Counted from the first letter of the stretch, positions 1 to 9,665 are shown. The stretch is DNA of 64,000 nucleotides from Microbulbifer elongatus (GCF_020524885.1 NZ_JAIVKJ010000005.1:211076-275075); one strand, 5' to 3'. Notes: generated by a model not told the origin, from the letters alone. Numbers and translations are program-made.

Positions 1-796
1 GATACAAGGACTCGCGCAAAGCTGCGATGTCTATTTCTGGGACATGGCCGCGCGCTGGAACATCGACGGTATGCACGATATCGCCACCCGCTTTGGCCTG
101 GGTGAGAAAACGGGTATCGACCTGCCGCGGGAATACCCTGGGCTCTTCCCCTCGCGAGCGTGGAAGCGCGGCGCCCGCGGTGTGCCCTGGTTTCCCGGTG
201 ACAGCCTGAATGCCGTTCTGGGGCAAGGGTTTGTACTGTCAACGCCGCTACAGTTGGCGGTGATGACCGCCACTATCGCCAATCGCGGCACCCATTACCG
301 GCCGCAGATGGTGATGGCGATCGACGGCGTGGAGCAGCCGCCGGAAGTGCTCCACCATATCGACGCGCGTCCAGAACACTGGGATCTGGTCTTCGACGGC
401 ATGGAAGCGGTGGTTTACAGCACTCACGGTACCGGCAAGAAAGCTGGTGCCGGGCTGGATTTCAAGGTGGCGGGTAAATCTGGTACCGCGCAGGTGGTGG
501 GCATTGCCCAGGGGGAGAGATACGACTCCGAAGCACTGAAAGAGCGCCACCGGGACCATGCCCTGTTTGTGGCCTTCGCCCCGGTGGATGACCCGCAGAT
601 TGCCGTATCGGTACTTGTCGAGAACGGTGAAAGTGGCGGCGGTGTTGCGGCACCGGTAGCGCGGGAAGTCTTTTTCGACTGGATGTCGCGACCGCTGGAG
701 GATACTGCCAGCCGACATTCCTGGCGTGCGCCCATGAGCATTTCCGCTCCCGCACAACGTCATCCGTATCAGCAGGAGACCGCTATCCGTGGCTAG
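1..796 (+). CDS. mrdA: Penicillin-binding protein 2 (PBP2), C-terminal part, cut by window start
   Basis: Peptidoglycan DD-transpeptidase of the elongasome, anchored in the inner membrane and acting in the periplasm with RodA. Only the C-terminal part of the transpeptidase domain is present; the reading frame starts at base 2 and the catalytic SxxK serine lies upstream of the window. Visible motifs are the second active-site motif S-C-D (bases 20-28) in the context QSCDVYFWDMA, typical of PBP2, and the third motif KSGTAQ (bases 476-493). The final codons overlap the GTG start of rodA by 8 bases, the usual mrdA-rodA translational coupling. The product is certain from motifs and synteny; only the N-terminus is unseen. 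Confidence 0.97.
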   Translation, partial: IQGLAQSCDVYFWDMAARWNIDGMHDIATRFGLGEKTGIDLPREYPGLFPSRAWKRGARGVPWFPGDSLNAVLGQGFVLSTPLQLAVMTATIANRGTHYRPQMVMAIDGVEQPPEVLHHIDARPEHWDLVFDGMEAVVYSTHGTGKKAGAGLDFKVAGKSGTAQVVGIAQGERYDSEALKERHRDHALFVAFAPVDDPQIAVSVLVENGESGGGVAAPVAREVFFDWMSRPLEDTASRHSWRAPMSISAPAQRHPYQQETAIRG

Positions 797-1934
797 TCGC
801 GACTATATGCACCGATTGCCGGATGCGGGCAGCAGTCTGCGCCGTCCGGAAAGTATTTCCCGCCGCTGGCATATCGATCTTCCGTTGCTGTTCCTGCTTC
901 TGGTGCTGGCAGGCGTGGGGCTGGTGGTTCTGTACAGCGCTTCTGGCGATGAAATCCACTACGTGAAACGCCAGGCGGTGTTCATGAGCCTGGCGTTTGT
1001 GGGCATGGTGATTGCCGCGCAGATTCCGCTGGAGTTCTATCGGCGCTGGTCGCCTTGGTTCTACCTGGCCGGTTGCTGTCTGCTGGTCGCGGTGTTGTTT
1101 TTTGGTGTCGGTGCAAAGGGCGCGCAGCGCTGGTTGCAGATCGGTGGTTTCCGTTTCCAGCCCTCAGAGGCACTGAAGCTCGCGGTGCCCATTGCCGTCG
1201 CCGCCTACCTGCACAAGCGCAGCCTGCCACCATCATTCATTACGGTAATAGGCACGCTGACAATAATCGCGATTCCCGCGGCACTGATCGTGCGCCAGCC
1301 CGACCTGGGAACCTCAATCCTGATTGCCGCATCGGGTATTTTTGCGCTGTATCTGTCCGGCCTCAGCTGGAAAATGATCGGCGGGGCAGTGGTGATGGCG
1401 TTGATGGCGGCCTGGCCCATGTGGATCTGGGGGCTGCGGGAGTACCAGAAGCAGCGGATTCTCACGCTGTTTAACCCGGATGCGGACCGTCTTGGCGCCG
1501 GCTGGAACATCTTCCAGTCCAAGGCCGCCATTGGCTCCGGCGGTTGGGATGGCAAGGGGTACATGCAGGGAACCCAGTCGCAGCTGGATTTTCTGCCGGA
1601 GAGTCACACCGACTTCATTATTGCGGTGCTGGCAGAAGAGTGGGGTATGCGCGGGGCTTTGATCCTGCTGGCCCTGTATCTGTTGATCATTGCCCGGGGC
1701 ATCTATATTAGTTTTATGGCCCAGCATGTATTCGGACGTCTGTTGGCAGGCAGTATCACGCTGACGTTCTTCGTTTATGTGTTTGTGAACATCGGTATGG
1801 TCACCGGCCTGTTGCCAGTAGTAGGGGTGCCCCTGCCACTGGTGAGTCACGGCGGCACCTCGGTGATTACCCTGATGGCAGGGTTCGGTATTTTGATGGC
1901 CGTCAGTACGGAAAGACGCAGAGTACTTTTTTAA
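789..1934 (+). CDS. rodA: Rod shape-determining SEDS glycosyltransferase RodA
   Basis: Peptidoglycan glycan-strand polymerase of the SEDS family that partners with PBP2 in lateral wall synthesis. The 381-residue product is a polytopic inner-membrane protein, the usual RodA length. Diagnostic stretches include the long periplasmic loop with WNIFQSKAAIGSGG and LPESHTDFIIAVLAEEWG, and the C-terminal PLPLVSHGGTS, all SEDS hallmarks. Translation starts at a GTG that overlaps the end of mrdA by 8 bases; a GGAGA sequence lies about 10 bases upstream. The gene ends shortly before mltB, with no clear terminator between them. Confidence 0.97.
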   Translation: MASRDYMHRLPDAGSSLRRPESISRRWHIDLPLLFLLLVLAGVGLVVLYSASGDEIHYVKRQAVFMSLAFVGMVIAAQIPLEFYRRWSPWFYLAGCCLLVAVLFFGVGAKGAQRWLQIGGFRFQPSEALKLAVPIAVAAYLHKRSLPPSFITVIGTLTIIAIPAALIVRQPDLGTSILIAASGIFALYLSGLSWKMIGGAVVMALMAAWPMWIWGLREYQKQRILTLFNPDADRLGAGWNIFQSKAAIGSGGWDGKGYMQGTQSQLDFLPESHTDFIIAVLAEEWGMRGALILLALYLLIIARGIYISFMAQHVFGRLLAGSITLTFFVYVFVNIGMVTGLLPVVGVPLPLVSHGGTSVITLMAGFGILMAVSTERRRVLF

Positions 1935-2085
1935 ATTCAGGTCTTATATTCAGGTTTCGTGGCTGATTGTGAGGCGGTTCAGGCTGGCTTCACTTTTTCC
2001 CGTGTATCGTGCCACTTTTTGGCGCGTTTGCAGTCACAAGTGCAGACCGAATCGAATAATTGAATAAAGTAGTTGGAAGTACTCT

Positions 2086-3096
2086 ATGAACACAGGAGCG
2101 GTTGTTTTGAAGTGGACCACAGGATTGATGGCTGGGCTGGGGCTGGTCCTTAGCGCCTGCGCGCAGGAGCAGGGGCATGAGGAAAATGCCCAGGCGAATG
2201 CCTTTGTGGATTACATGGTGGCCGAGCACAACTTCAACCGCGACGATCTGCAACTGCTGATGAAAGAGGCCAAGCGCAAGGACTCGATCCTGAAGGCGAT
2301 CAAGCGCCCGGCAGAAAAAGCCAAGCCCTGGCACGAATACCGCAAGATTTTCATCACCAATACCCGCATCGCGGGTGGCGTGGAGTTCTGGGACAAGAAC
2401 GCCGACGCCCTCAAGGCCGCGGAAGAAAAGTACGGCGTGCCGCCGGAGATGATCGTTGCCATCATCGGTGTGGAAACCCGCTACGGAGGCAATATGGGCA
2501 GCTATCGGGTGATCGACGCGCTCTCTACTCTCGCGTTCAACTATCCGCGCCGCTCCAAGTTCTTTACCAAAGAGCTTGAAAACTACCTGCTGCTTACCCG
2601 AGATGAGAAAATCGACCCCACGACGCTCAAGGGGTCCTATGCCGGTGCTATGGGCTTCGGCCAGTTTATGCCGTCCAGTTACCGCCACTATGCCGTAGAT
2701 TTCAATGGCGACGGTCGTGTGGATATCTGGGAAGATACCGAGGATGCGATTGGCAGCGTGGCCAACTATTTTGTCGAGCACGGCTGGAAAGCAGGTGAGC
2801 CGATTACTGTAATCACCCAGCCGTTACCCAATGCCGATATGACCATCGTCAATGACGACCTAAAGCCCAGGTGGACCGTGGGTGAGCTGGAAGCCAAGGG
2901 GTTCCCGACCACCGCCCAGGTCACGAAAGAAATGCCCGCCAACGTGTTCTCTCTGAAAACCCTGGATGGGGAGCAGTTCTGGATCGGGCTGAATAATTTC
3001 TACACCATCACCCGCTATAACCACAGCCGACTCTACGCCATGGCGGTGTACGAGCTGGGGCAGGAAATTATCAAGGCGCGGGGTGGTCGCTCCTGA
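2086..3096 (+). CDS. mltB: Membrane-bound lytic murein transglycosylase B
   Basis: Lytic transglycosylase that cleaves glycan strands with 1,6-anhydroMurNAc formation, acting as an outer-membrane lipoprotein. The N-terminus carries a short hydrophobic segment and a lipobox LSAC (lipidated Cys25). The MltB/SLT_2 catalytic motif GVETRYGGN places the catalytic glutamate at residue 130, followed by SYAGAMGFGQFMPSSYRHYA, typical of the family. Length 336 residues is normal. ATG 2086 has GGAAG six bases upstream; an in-frame TTG at 2107 has a better AGGAG eight bases upstream and would still leave a lipoprotein signal, so the exact start is open. It sits in the conserved elongasome/lipoprotein cluster. 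Confidence 0.95.
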   Translation: MNTGAVVLKWTTGLMAGLGLVLSACAQEQGHEENAQANAFVDYMVAEHNFNRDDLQLLMKEAKRKDSILKAIKRPAEKAKPWHEYRKIFITNTRIAGGVEFWDKNADALKAAEEKYGVPPEMIVAIIGVETRYGGNMGSYRVIDALSTLAFNYPRRSKFFTKELENYLLLTRDEKIDPTTLKGSYAGAMGFGQFMPSSYRHYAVDFNGDGRVDIWEDTEDAIGSVANYFVEHGWKAGEPITVITQPLPNADMTIVNDDLKPRWTVGELEAKGFPTTAQVTKEMPANVFSLKTLDGEQFWIGLNNFYTITRYNHSRLYAMAVYELGQEIIKARGGRS

Positions 3097-3242
3097 TAAT
3101 CGCGGGGCGCATATAACAAGTTTTACCGATTGCCGGTTTCAGCCTCTGTTGCCGGCTTTTATCTTGCACTGGCTGTACGATAACTCGAAAGTACGATAAA
3201 TCGCGGTAGCGGGCGCTGTTTGACCTGCTCCGGGGGGAAGTT

Positions 3243-4160
3243 ATGAAAACCAGAAAAATAGCGGTTAACGCCGCGGTTTTGACGCGTCTCGGCGCCGGCT
3301 GTGCCCTGGCACTACTCGCTGCCTGTAGCACTGTGCCTTTGCACGATACAGGTAAGGCCAAGGTGGAGCCAAAGGACGAAGTACCATTCGATCAGGTGCG
3401 CGACAGCGGTCCGGATATGCCCGTGGATATGCTCGCCACACCGGAAGTCACGCCGGTGCGGGAACCTATCGGTGTCGCTGGCAACAAATCTCCTTATGTG
3501 GTTAATGGTGTCAAATACCGGGTGCTGCAAGGGGTAAAAGGGTACAGTGAGCGCGGTCACGCCTCCTGGTATGGCACCAAATTTCACGGGCGCAAAACCG
3601 CTAACGGTGAGGTTTACAATATGTACGCCATGTCCGCAGCGCACAAAACCCTGCCGCTGCCGAGCTACGCCAAAGTTACCAACCTGGATAATGGTCGTAG
3701 CATCATCGTGCGCATCAATGACCGCGGACCATTTGTGCCGGGGCGTATTATTGATCTCAGCTATACCGCTGCGCAGAAACTGGGTTATATCGACAAAGGT
3801 GTAGCCCGGGTGGAAGTGGTCGCCCTGGACCCGGAAACTCTGCCCAGTGCCACCGAAAGCCTCGCGGTGGAAAAAGATGCCGCAGCGCGCAAGGGCTTGC
3901 CGCAAGATGCCAGTTTCAAACTGCCGGACAATACTTTCCTGCAAGTGGGTGCCTACAGCTCAGCCAATCAGGCCGAAGAGATTCGTGGCCAGCTCGCTGC
4001 TGCATTCGGCTATCCTGTATCCGTCAGCCCGGTAAACCGTGACGGAAAAATGCTTTACCGGGTGCGTATCGGACCCATCGCCCAGCAGCGGGCACTGGCT
4101 GCATTGCGGGAATCGGTAGAACAGCAGGACTTTGGCCAACCCACGGTGGTGGTCGACTGA
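3243..4160 (+). CDS. rlpA: Septal ring lytic transglycosylase RlpA
   Basis: Outer-membrane lipoprotein that cleaves denuded glycans at the division septum. The 305-residue product has a lipoprotein signal ending LLAAC (Cys28), a low-complexity linker, a double-psi beta-barrel domain around residues 98-188 (GHASWYGTKFHGRKTANGE and NDRGPFVPGRIIDLSY, which include the expected catalytic-type Glu and Asp), and a C-terminal SPOR domain around residues 225-305 (FLQVGAYSSANQAEEIRGQL) that binds denuded peptidoglycan. A GGGGG-AAG ribosome site precedes the ATG. Its position between mltB and dacA is the conserved order in pseudomonads and relatives. Confidence 0.96.
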   Translation: MKTRKIAVNAAVLTRLGAGCALALLAACSTVPLHDTGKAKVEPKDEVPFDQVRDSGPDMPVDMLATPEVTPVREPIGVAGNKSPYVVNGVKYRVLQGVKGYSERGHASWYGTKFHGRKTANGEVYNMYAMSAAHKTLPLPSYAKVTNLDNGRSIIVRINDRGPFVPGRIIDLSYTAAQKLGYIDKGVARVEVVALDPETLPSATESLAVEKDAAARKGLPQDASFKLPDNTFLQVGAYSSANQAEEIRGQLAAAFGYPVSVSPVNRDGKMLYRVRIGPIAQQRALAALRESVEQQDFGQPTVVVD

Positions 4161-4181
4161 CCTGCCTCGCAGCGCATTTTT

Positions 4182-4201
4182 CCGGCCGGGGCCGGGTTTT
4201 T
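4182..4201 (+). terminator. Weak hairpin after rlpA
   Basis: CCGGC (4182-4186), a four-base loop and GCCGG (4191-4195) are followed by a G and five T residues. The stem is short, so this may be only a partial terminator between rlpA and dacA. Confidence 0.4.
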
Positions 4202-4236
4202 GACATTTTTCGAACGCAAGGAATAAAGAGATACTC

Positions 4237-5385
4237 ATGTTCAAACGCTTATTCGCCTGTCTGCTCCTGATTGTCAGCACCAGTGTTGCCCAGGCTGATA
4301 AACCGCTGATACCCGCGCCACCGCAGCTCGCGGCCACCGCCTATCTGCTGATCGACGCCCATACCGGTCAAGTGTTGGTAGAACACGATGCAGACAAACA
4401 GATCCCACCGGCCAGCCTGACCAAGATGATGACCAGTTACATCGTCTCCGAGGAACTGGAAAAAGGCGCGATCAAAGAGCAGGACATGGTGAATATTTCG
4501 GAGAAGGCCTGGCGCAAAGGCGGCTCCAAAATGTTTGTCAAAGTCGGTGACAAGGTACCGGTGATCGATCTGCTGCGCGGCGTTATCGTACAGTCCGGCA
4601 ACGACGCCAGCATTGCCCTGGCGGAATTTGTTTCCGGCAGCGAAGAGGTTTTTGCCGAGGTGATGAACCAGCAGGCACAACTGCTGGGTATGCAGGACAC
4701 CAACTTTGTTAACGCGACCGGCTGGCCCGCTGAGGGACACGTCACCACCGCCCGCGACCTGGGCAGGCTGGCGCAGGCGCTGATCAATGATCATCCGGAC
4801 CATTACGCGCTCTATTCCGAAAAGTACTTCCGCTTCAACGGTATCAACCAGCCCAACCGCAACCGCCTGCTGTGGCGCGACCCGGCGGTTGACGGCATCA
4901 AGACCGGCCACACCGAAGAGGCCGGCTACTGCCTGGTGGCCTCCGCGGTCAAACGCGGCATGCGCCTGATTTCTGTTGTGGTGGGTACCGATAGCGACGA
5001 GAAGCGCGCTGCTGAAACCCAGAAACTGCTCGCCTATGGCTTCCGCTACTACCAGACCCACAAGGTTTATGGCAGCAACGATGTGCTGCAGACCGAACGT
5101 GTGTGGGGTGGTAAAACCGACTCCGTTGGCGTGGCAGTGAAAAATGACGTCTTCGTCACCATCCCTCGTGGCGGTGAGGAGAGCATCAAGGCTGACCTGA
5201 TTGTCGACGGCGAGCTCAAGGCACCCCTGGCCAAGGGCCAGCAGGTAGGCAAGGTGGTAGTCACCCTGGATGGTGAAACGGTCGCGGATGTACCTGCGGT
5301 GGTCGCCGAAGATGTGGAAGAGGCCGGGTTCTTCAAGCGCCTGTGGGATTCCATCAAGCGCTTTGTGATGGGCTTTTTCCAGTAA
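4237..5385 (+). CDS. dacA: D-alanyl-D-alanine carboxypeptidase (PBP5/6 family)
   Basis: Low-molecular-mass PBP that trims the terminal D-Ala from pentapeptide side chains in the periplasm. A Sec signal peptide (residues 1-20, cleavage after AQA) precedes the peptidase S11 domain with all three active-site motifs: SLTK (Ser60, Lys63), SGN (120-122) and KTG (222-224). A C-terminal PBP5 beta domain (about 278-368) and an amphipathic membrane anchor ending FFKRLWDSIKRFVMGFFQ complete the classic architecture. Length 382 residues is normal. A GGAA-AAAGAG ribosome site precedes the ATG. Confidence 0.97.
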   Translation: MFKRLFACLLLIVSTSVAQADKPLIPAPPQLAATAYLLIDAHTGQVLVEHDADKQIPPASLTKMMTSYIVSEELEKGAIKEQDMVNISEKAWRKGGSKMFVKVGDKVPVIDLLRGVIVQSGNDASIALAEFVSGSEEVFAEVMNQQAQLLGMQDTNFVNATGWPAEGHVTTARDLGRLAQALINDHPDHYALYSEKYFRFNGINQPNRNRLLWRDPAVDGIKTGHTEEAGYCLVASAVKRGMRLISVVVGTDSDEKRAAETQKLLAYGFRYYQTHKVYGSNDVLQTERVWGGKTDSVGVAVKNDVFVTIPRGGEESIKADLIVDGELKAPLAKGQQVGKVVVTLDGETVADVPAVVAEDVEEAGFFKRLWDSIKRFVMGFFQ

Positions 5386-5399
5386 AAAAATCCAAATGG

Positions 5400-5423
5400 G
5401 CCCGGCGATATAAGGCGCCGGGC
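5400..5423 (+). terminator. GC-rich stem-loop after dacA
   Basis: GCCCGGCG (5400-5407) pairs perfectly with CGCCGGGC (5416-5423) across an eight-base loop. No T tract follows, so it may be an mRNA-stabilising or weak termination hairpin. Confidence 0.4.
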
Positions 5424-5576
5424 TTCAATTGCCGCTCTGCAAAGCAGTTTCGTCTGCAATCTTTCCTCCCTGTCCAGTGGTCTGTCGGCACTGTATAATC
5501 GCCGACCGGCCGCAATCTCCCGCTGGGAATTGTCCCCACGCCTTCATTATCTGACCTGCGGCCCTGTGAGAGTGGT

Positions 5577-5858
5577 ATGACCCAGGATTCAGAACAGCAG
5601 CCCCCAAAAATCGAGTTCCCGTGTGAAGACTATATGGTCAAAGTGGTGCGAGACACCGATGACCAGGTCCACGAATTCGTTCTGGAGGTTATGCGCCGCC
5701 ATGCACCGGAGCTCGACGAGAGCCAGCTGAAGCACAAGCCCAGCCGCAACGGCAGATTCACCTCGGTGACCTTCTTTATCGTCGCCACAGGTGAGCCCCA
5801 GTTGAAGGCACTGTTTGAAGAGCTCAAAGCCCATCCGGGCGTACATATGGTGCTGTGA
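5577..5858 (+). CDS. ybeD: YbeD/DUF493 family protein
   Basis: Small (93-residue) cytoplasmic protein of the DUF493/UPF0250 family, which has an ACT-like fold and is found next to lipB in many gammaproteobacteria. Recognisable stretches are [13 protein letters not shown] and the C-terminal [11 protein letters not shown]. Its molecular function is not established; the conserved link to lipoate genes suggests an allosteric or regulatory role. The stop codon overlaps the lipB start (TGATG), indicating translational coupling. Confidence 0.93.
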   Translation: MTQDSEQQPPKIEFPCEDYMVKVVRDTDDQVHEFVLEVMRRHAPELDESQLKHKPSRNGRFTSVTFFIVATGEPQLKALFEELKAHPGVHMVL

Positions 5859-6595
5859 TGGCAGCCCCCGAGACCATCATTTGCAATCTGGGCCGACGCG
5901 ATTACGAGAGCGTATGGCGCAGCATGTCGCACTACACCGACACCCGCGGCAGCGACGCCGTGGACCAGATCTGGTGTGTGGAGCACCCGCCCGTATTCAC
6001 CCAGGGCCAGGCCGGCAAGGCGGAACATTTGCTCAACACGGGCGACATTCCGGTCGTGCAGGTGGATCGCGGTGGACAGGTCACCTATCACGGCCCCGGC
6101 CAGCTGGTGGTGTATCCGCTGCTCGATCTTCGCCGCAGCAAAACCGGCGTCCGTGACCTGGTGACCGCGCTGGAAGAGGCCACTGTGGCGATGCTGGCAG
6201 AGTATGGCGTCAGCGCCGCCCCCCGTCCCGACGCACCGGGTGTGTATCTCACTGAGGGGCCGCGTGCGGGCAACAAGATTGCCTCCATTGGCCTGAGGGT
6301 CCGTCGGGGCTGCAGCTTCCACGGTATTGCTATCAATATCGACATGGACCTGGCGCCGTTTCTGCGTATCAACCCCTGTGGTTATGCGGGGATGCAGATG
6401 GTGCAGATGGCCGAGATTATCCAGCCCACACCAGAGTGGTCGGATGTGGCCGAAAAATTTGCCTCCGCCCTGCAGCAGAAGCTGAATATTCCGGAAGCCA
6501 GCTGGCAGCCGGTAGATGAACGTATGTTTGACGAAAAGTTATTTGAGGCAGCCGCCGATGTGCAGGGTGCCGAACCAGGAACCAGTAATGTCTGA
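5858..6595 (+). CDS. lipB: Octanoyl-ACP:protein N-octanoyltransferase LipB
   Basis: Transfers octanoate from acyl-carrier protein to lipoyl domains, the first step of lipoate assembly on SucB and other dehydrogenase E2 subunits. The family signature [17 protein letters not shown] and the catalytic cysteine motif [11 protein letters not shown] are present. ATG 5858 overlaps the ybeD stop codon; a GTG one codon earlier is possible. The 3' end overlaps lipA by 8 bases. Its targets, SucB and the GcvH/AceF type proteins, need this pathway, and sucB lies in the same window. Confidence 0.96.
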   Translation: MAAPETIICNLGRRDYESVWRSMSHYTDTRGSDAVDQIWCVEHPPVFTQGQAGKAEHLLNTGDIPVVQVDRGGQVTYHGPGQLVVYPLLDLRRSKTGVRDLVTALEEATVAMLAEYGVSAAPRPDAPGVYLTEGPRAGNKIASIGLRVRRGCSFHGIAINIDMDLAPFLRINPCGYAGMQMVQMAEIIQPTPEWSDVAEKFASALQQKLNIPEASWQPVDERMFDEKLFEAAADVQGAEPGTSNV

Positions 6596-7640
6596 ACGAT
6601 TTGACGCCGACCCGTCTGAAGTCAAAGCGACCGCGGTAAATCCGTCGGAAACTGCCCAGCCGGATATCGTTCCGGTCAAGCGTACCCGTCGCCTGCAGCA
6701 GGGGGAAAAGCTCCGCGATGGCGATAAGGTTGAGCGCATCCCGGTAAAGGTGATCGCCAGCGACCAGACCCTGCGCAAGCCTGACTGGATTCGCGTCAAG
6801 GTGCCATCCGTGAAGGCTTCGAAGGAAGTGGAGCGGATCAAGAGCATCCTGCGCTCCCAGAAACTGGCCACTGTGTGTGAAGAAGCCAGCTGCCCGAACC
6901 TTGGCGAATGCTTCAGTGGCGGCACTGCTACCTTCATGATCATGGGTGAGATCTGTACCCGCCGCTGCCCCTTCTGCGATGTGGGCCACGGCAAGCCGAA
7001 CCCGCTGGACCCGGAAGAGCCGAAACAGCTGGCGGAAGCCATCGCCGCCATGAGCCTGCGCTACGTGGTGATCACATCCGTTGACCGCGACGACCTGCGC
7101 GACGGCGGTGCCCAGCACTTTGCCGACTGTATCAAGCAGTCCCGCGAGCTGTCGCCAAACCTGCAGGTGGAAATCCTGACTCCGGATTTCCGCGGCCGTA
7201 TGGACATTGCGCTCGATATTCTTGAGGCGGAAGCCCCGGATGTGTTCAACCACAACCTGGAGACTGTGCCGCGTCTGTACCGGGAATCCCGTCCCGGTGC
7301 CAACTACAAGTGGTCGCTGAAACTGCTGCAGGAATACAAAAAGCGCCGTCCGGACGTACTCACCAAGTCCGGCCTGATGGTGGGCCTGGGCGAGACTAAG
7401 GAAGAAATTTTCGAAGTGCTGGACGACATGCGCGCCCACGACATCGATATGCTCACCATTGGTCAGTACCTGCAGCCGAGCAAGGAGCACCTGCCGGTGC
7501 AGCGTTACGTACACCCGGATGAGTTTGAAGAGTACCGTCGCTACGCTGAGCAGATCGGTTTCACCCATGCCGCCTGTGGCCCGATGGTGCGCTCTTCTTA
7601 TCATGCGGACAAGCAGGCCCACGGGGAAAAGGTCAGCTGA
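6588..7640 (+). CDS. lipA: Lipoyl synthase (radical SAM)
   Basis: Inserts two sulfur atoms at C6 and C8 of protein-bound octanoate. With the chosen start the protein has 350 residues. It contains the auxiliary [4Fe-4S] cluster motif C-x4-C-x5-C (Cys97, Cys102, Cys108) and the radical-SAM motif C-x3-C-x2-C (Cys123, Cys127, Cys130), with the C-terminal RSSYHAD serine motif that ligates the auxiliary cluster. ATG 6588 is preferred over an in-frame ATG at 6516 because AGGA lies seven bases upstream and the extra residues resemble no LipA. It overlaps lipB by 8 bases. Confidence 0.97.
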   Translation: MSERFDADPSEVKATAVNPSETAQPDIVPVKRTRRLQQGEKLRDGDKVERIPVKVIASDQTLRKPDWIRVKVPSVKASKEVERIKSILRSQKLATVCEEASCPNLGECFSGGTATFMIMGEICTRRCPFCDVGHGKPNPLDPEEPKQLAEAIAAMSLRYVVITSVDRDDLRDGGAQHFADCIKQSRELSPNLQVEILTPDFRGRMDIALDILEAEAPDVFNHNLETVPRLYRESRPGANYKWSLKLLQEYKKRRPDVLTKSGLMVGLGETKEEIFEVLDDMRAHDIDMLTIGQYLQPSKEHLPVQRYVHPDEFEEYRRYAEQIGFTHAACGPMVRSSYHADKQAHGEKVS

Positions 7641-7666
7641 TCCGACAGCTGCATACTTTTTTCAAT

Positions 7667-7692
7667 ATCCCGGCCATGTGCCGGGATTTCTT
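7667..7692 (+). terminator. Intrinsic terminator of the lipB-lipA unit
   Basis: ATCCCGG (7667-7673) pairs with CCGGGAT (7681-7687) over a seven-base loop and is followed by TTCTTT. Confidence 0.75.
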
Positions 7693-8022
7693 TAATTCTC
7701 CTCTCGATGTTCCATGACAGGCCGCCCCGGTCCCTGGCGGTCTCCACTCTTGTTCAGCACTCCAGCCTGTAATTGCCTGGGGCCCGCGAACTTCTTCAAG
7801 ACTTTGTAAGTATTTTCGTGCGCCTTTCCCACTTCGGGGAGTGACTTAAGGTGGGACGCACAGCGGGAAAGTGGCACCCGTGGTCGGTAAAGCGTCGTGA
7901 TAATCTGCCTCGGCACCCTATGTCGCCTACTCAATCGTTGAGCACGGCAGTGGATTAGACGGTTTGCGTCGTCTCATCGGATAGGTGAAGTAGACACAAT
8001 AACGATCATGAGAGGTGAATTT
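7693..8022. other. Intergenic region upstream of sugar transporter
   Basis: About 330 bases with no convincing coding sequence. A small inverted repeat CTCAA-TCG-TTGAG lies at 7930-7942 and could be an operator for the downstream transporter, but this is a weak, unassigned signal. The Shine-Dalgarno GAGGTG (8012-8017) sits five bases before the chosen transporter ATG. Confidence 0.5.
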
Positions 8023-9288
8023 ATGGCCGGGACCCAGGCCCCAATGACTGATGCTCCACTCGACTCTGCGACCAGTAGTGAGGGGGGAAATTTCCGATTT
8101 GCGCTTACAGCACTCACGGTGCTGTTTTTTATGTGGGGCTTCCTGACCTGCCTCAACGATATTCTGATCCCCCACCTGAAAGCAGTGTTCAACCTGAGTT
8201 ACACCCAGGCGATGCTGATTCAGTTCTGCTTTTTCGGGGCCTACGCCATGGTTTCACTGCCCGCAGGGGCACTGGTCAAGCGGATCGGTTACCAGAAGGG
8301 AATTGTTGGCGGTCTTTTGGTGGCTGCGGCAGGTTGCCTGCTGTTCTACCCGGCGGCAGAGAGCCACTCTTACCCGGTATTCCTGGGCGCGCTGTTTGTG
8401 CTGGCCTCGGGGATCACCCTGTTGCAGGTGTCGGCGAACCCCTACGTGACGGCCCTGGGTGATCCGGCCACGGCATCCAGCCGCCTGACCATGACCCAGG
8501 CATTCAACTCGCTGGGGACCACAGTGGCACCGCTCTTCGGCGGTGTGCTCATTCTGTCGGCGGCGACAGTGGGGGCCGAGGCCCTGAGCGCCGACGCAGA
8601 AGCCGATGCGGTGAAAGTACCCTACCTGATGCTGGCGGGTGTACTGGCGGTGCTGGCAGTCATTTTCAGCCAGTTGAAGCTGCCACAGATTGAGATGCAG
8701 GAAATCAAGGCGGTGGCAGATGAGGGGGATTCCGTATGGTCCCACCGACACCTGGTACTGGGCGCTGTGGGTATCTTCGTGTATGTGGGCGCGGAAGTGT
8801 CCATCGGCAGTTTCCTGGTGAACTTCCTCGGCCTCGACAGTGTGGCGGCCATGGAAGAGGCCAAGGCGGCGCATTACATCGCCTACTACTGGGGTGGTGC
8901 CATGGTTGGCCGTTTCATTGGTGCCGCAGTGATGCGCACGGTGTCCCCGGGACTGGTTCTGGCGTTTAATGCCGTGGCGGCCATCCTGTTGGTGTTCGCT
9001 GCCATTCTGGGCTCCGGTGCCGCTGCGATGTGGGCGATCCTGCTGGTGGGCCTGTTCAACTCTATTATGTTCCCCACTATTTTCAGCCTGGCGTTACAGG
9101 GGCTCGGTAAACAGGCGGGGCAGGCATCCGGGGTACTGTGTCTGGCCATTGTCGGTGGTGCCATAGTGCCGCTGATTCAGGGGGTGGTGGCGGATACCGC
9201 CGGCCTGCAGCTCTCCTTCCTGGTGCCGGTGGTGTGTTATGCGTATATCGCGTACTACGGTTTGAAAGGGTGCAAGGTCGCCCACTGA
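8023..9288 (+). CDS. MFS sugar transporter, FucP/GluP family
   Basis: Twelve-helix major facilitator protein (421 residues) of the glucose/galactose/fucose:H+ symporter branch. Hallmarks are [20 protein letters not shown] in the first helix, the [12 protein letters not shown] motif and [20 protein letters not shown]. Members of this branch carry glucose, galactose, fucose or N-acetylglucosamine; the chitinases elsewhere in the window make a GlcNAc (NagP-like) role possible, but nothing adjacent confirms the substrate. ATG 8023 is chosen over ATG 8008 because GAGGTG lies five bases upstream. Monocistronic, ended by a very strong hairpin. Confidence 0.88.
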   Translation: MAGTQAPMTDAPLDSATSSEGGNFRFALTALTVLFFMWGFLTCLNDILIPHLKAVFNLSYTQAMLIQFCFFGAYAMVSLPAGALVKRIGYQKGIVGGLLVAAAGCLLFYPAAESHSYPVFLGALFVLASGITLLQVSANPYVTALGDPATASSRLTMTQAFNSLGTTVAPLFGGVLILSAATVGAEALSADAEADAVKVPYLMLAGVLAVLAVIFSQLKLPQIEMQEIKAVADEGDSVWSHRHLVLGAVGIFVYVGAEVSIGSFLVNFLGLDSVAAMEEAKAAHYIAYYWGGAMVGRFIGAAVMRTVSPGLVLAFNAVAAILLVFAAILGSGAAAMWAILLVGLFNSIMFPTIFSLALQGLGKQAGQASGVLCLAIVGGAIVPLIQGVVADTAGLQLSFLVPVVCYAYIAYYGLKGCKVAH

Positions 9289-9302
9289 CGACCGCGTATT
9301 TA

Positions 9303-9360
9303 CCATATAAACAAAAAGGGCGGGGAGCTTTGTGGCTCCCCGCCCTTTTTGTTTATATGG
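9303..9360. terminator. Perfect 26-bp inverted repeat, bidirectional terminator
   Basis: The left arm 9303-9328 and right arm 9335-9360 are exact reverse complements, separated by the six-base loop TTTGTG. The GC-rich core next to the loop (GGGCGGGGAGC) is flanked by A and T tracts, so the element can terminate transcription from the transporter on one side and from the DUF1540 gene on the other. Confidence 0.93.
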
Positions 9361-9374
9361 ATTCGAAAGTAGGC

Positions 9375-9665
9375 TCAGTGCGCGTAGGTCAGGCAATTTA
9401 CCGAGTTGCCGCTATAGCCGAGCTCAATCTGATCTGCGCTGCACTCAAAGTCCACGTTGTGGTTGCAGCCGGTGACCTTGCAGGCACCGACGCCTGCAAC
9501 ACGCTCACGCTTGGTGTGCTGGTGGTTACTGAAAAAGGTATCGCAATCCGGGTGCTGTCCATCGCCGATGGTGATGGCGCGGGCATGACAGGCGGAATCG
9601 GTATTGTAGGCGCACTCGCTGGCGGCGCAGCTGGAAACCTCGGGCATATCGGTGGCAATGATCAT
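9375..9665 (-). CDS. Small cysteine-rich protein with two tandem DUF1540 repeats
   Basis: A 96-residue product with two consecutive DUF1540-like modules. The first contains SSCAASECAYNTDSACHARA followed by ITIGDGQHPDCDTF; the second contains ACKVTGCNHNVDFECSADQI followed by IELGYSGNSVNCLTY. Each has four regularly spaced cysteines, which suggests metal binding, but the family has no established function. ATG at 9665 is preferred to an upstream GTG-type extension because AAAGAGAA lies just upstream and residues then begin MIIATDMPEVSSC. It converges on the sugar transporter across the shared terminator. Confidence 0.82.
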   Translation of the reverse strand: MIIATDMPEVSSCAASECAYNTDSACHARAITIGDGQHPDCDTFFSNHQHTKRERVAGVGACKVTGCNHNVDFECSADQIELGYSGNSVNCLTYAH

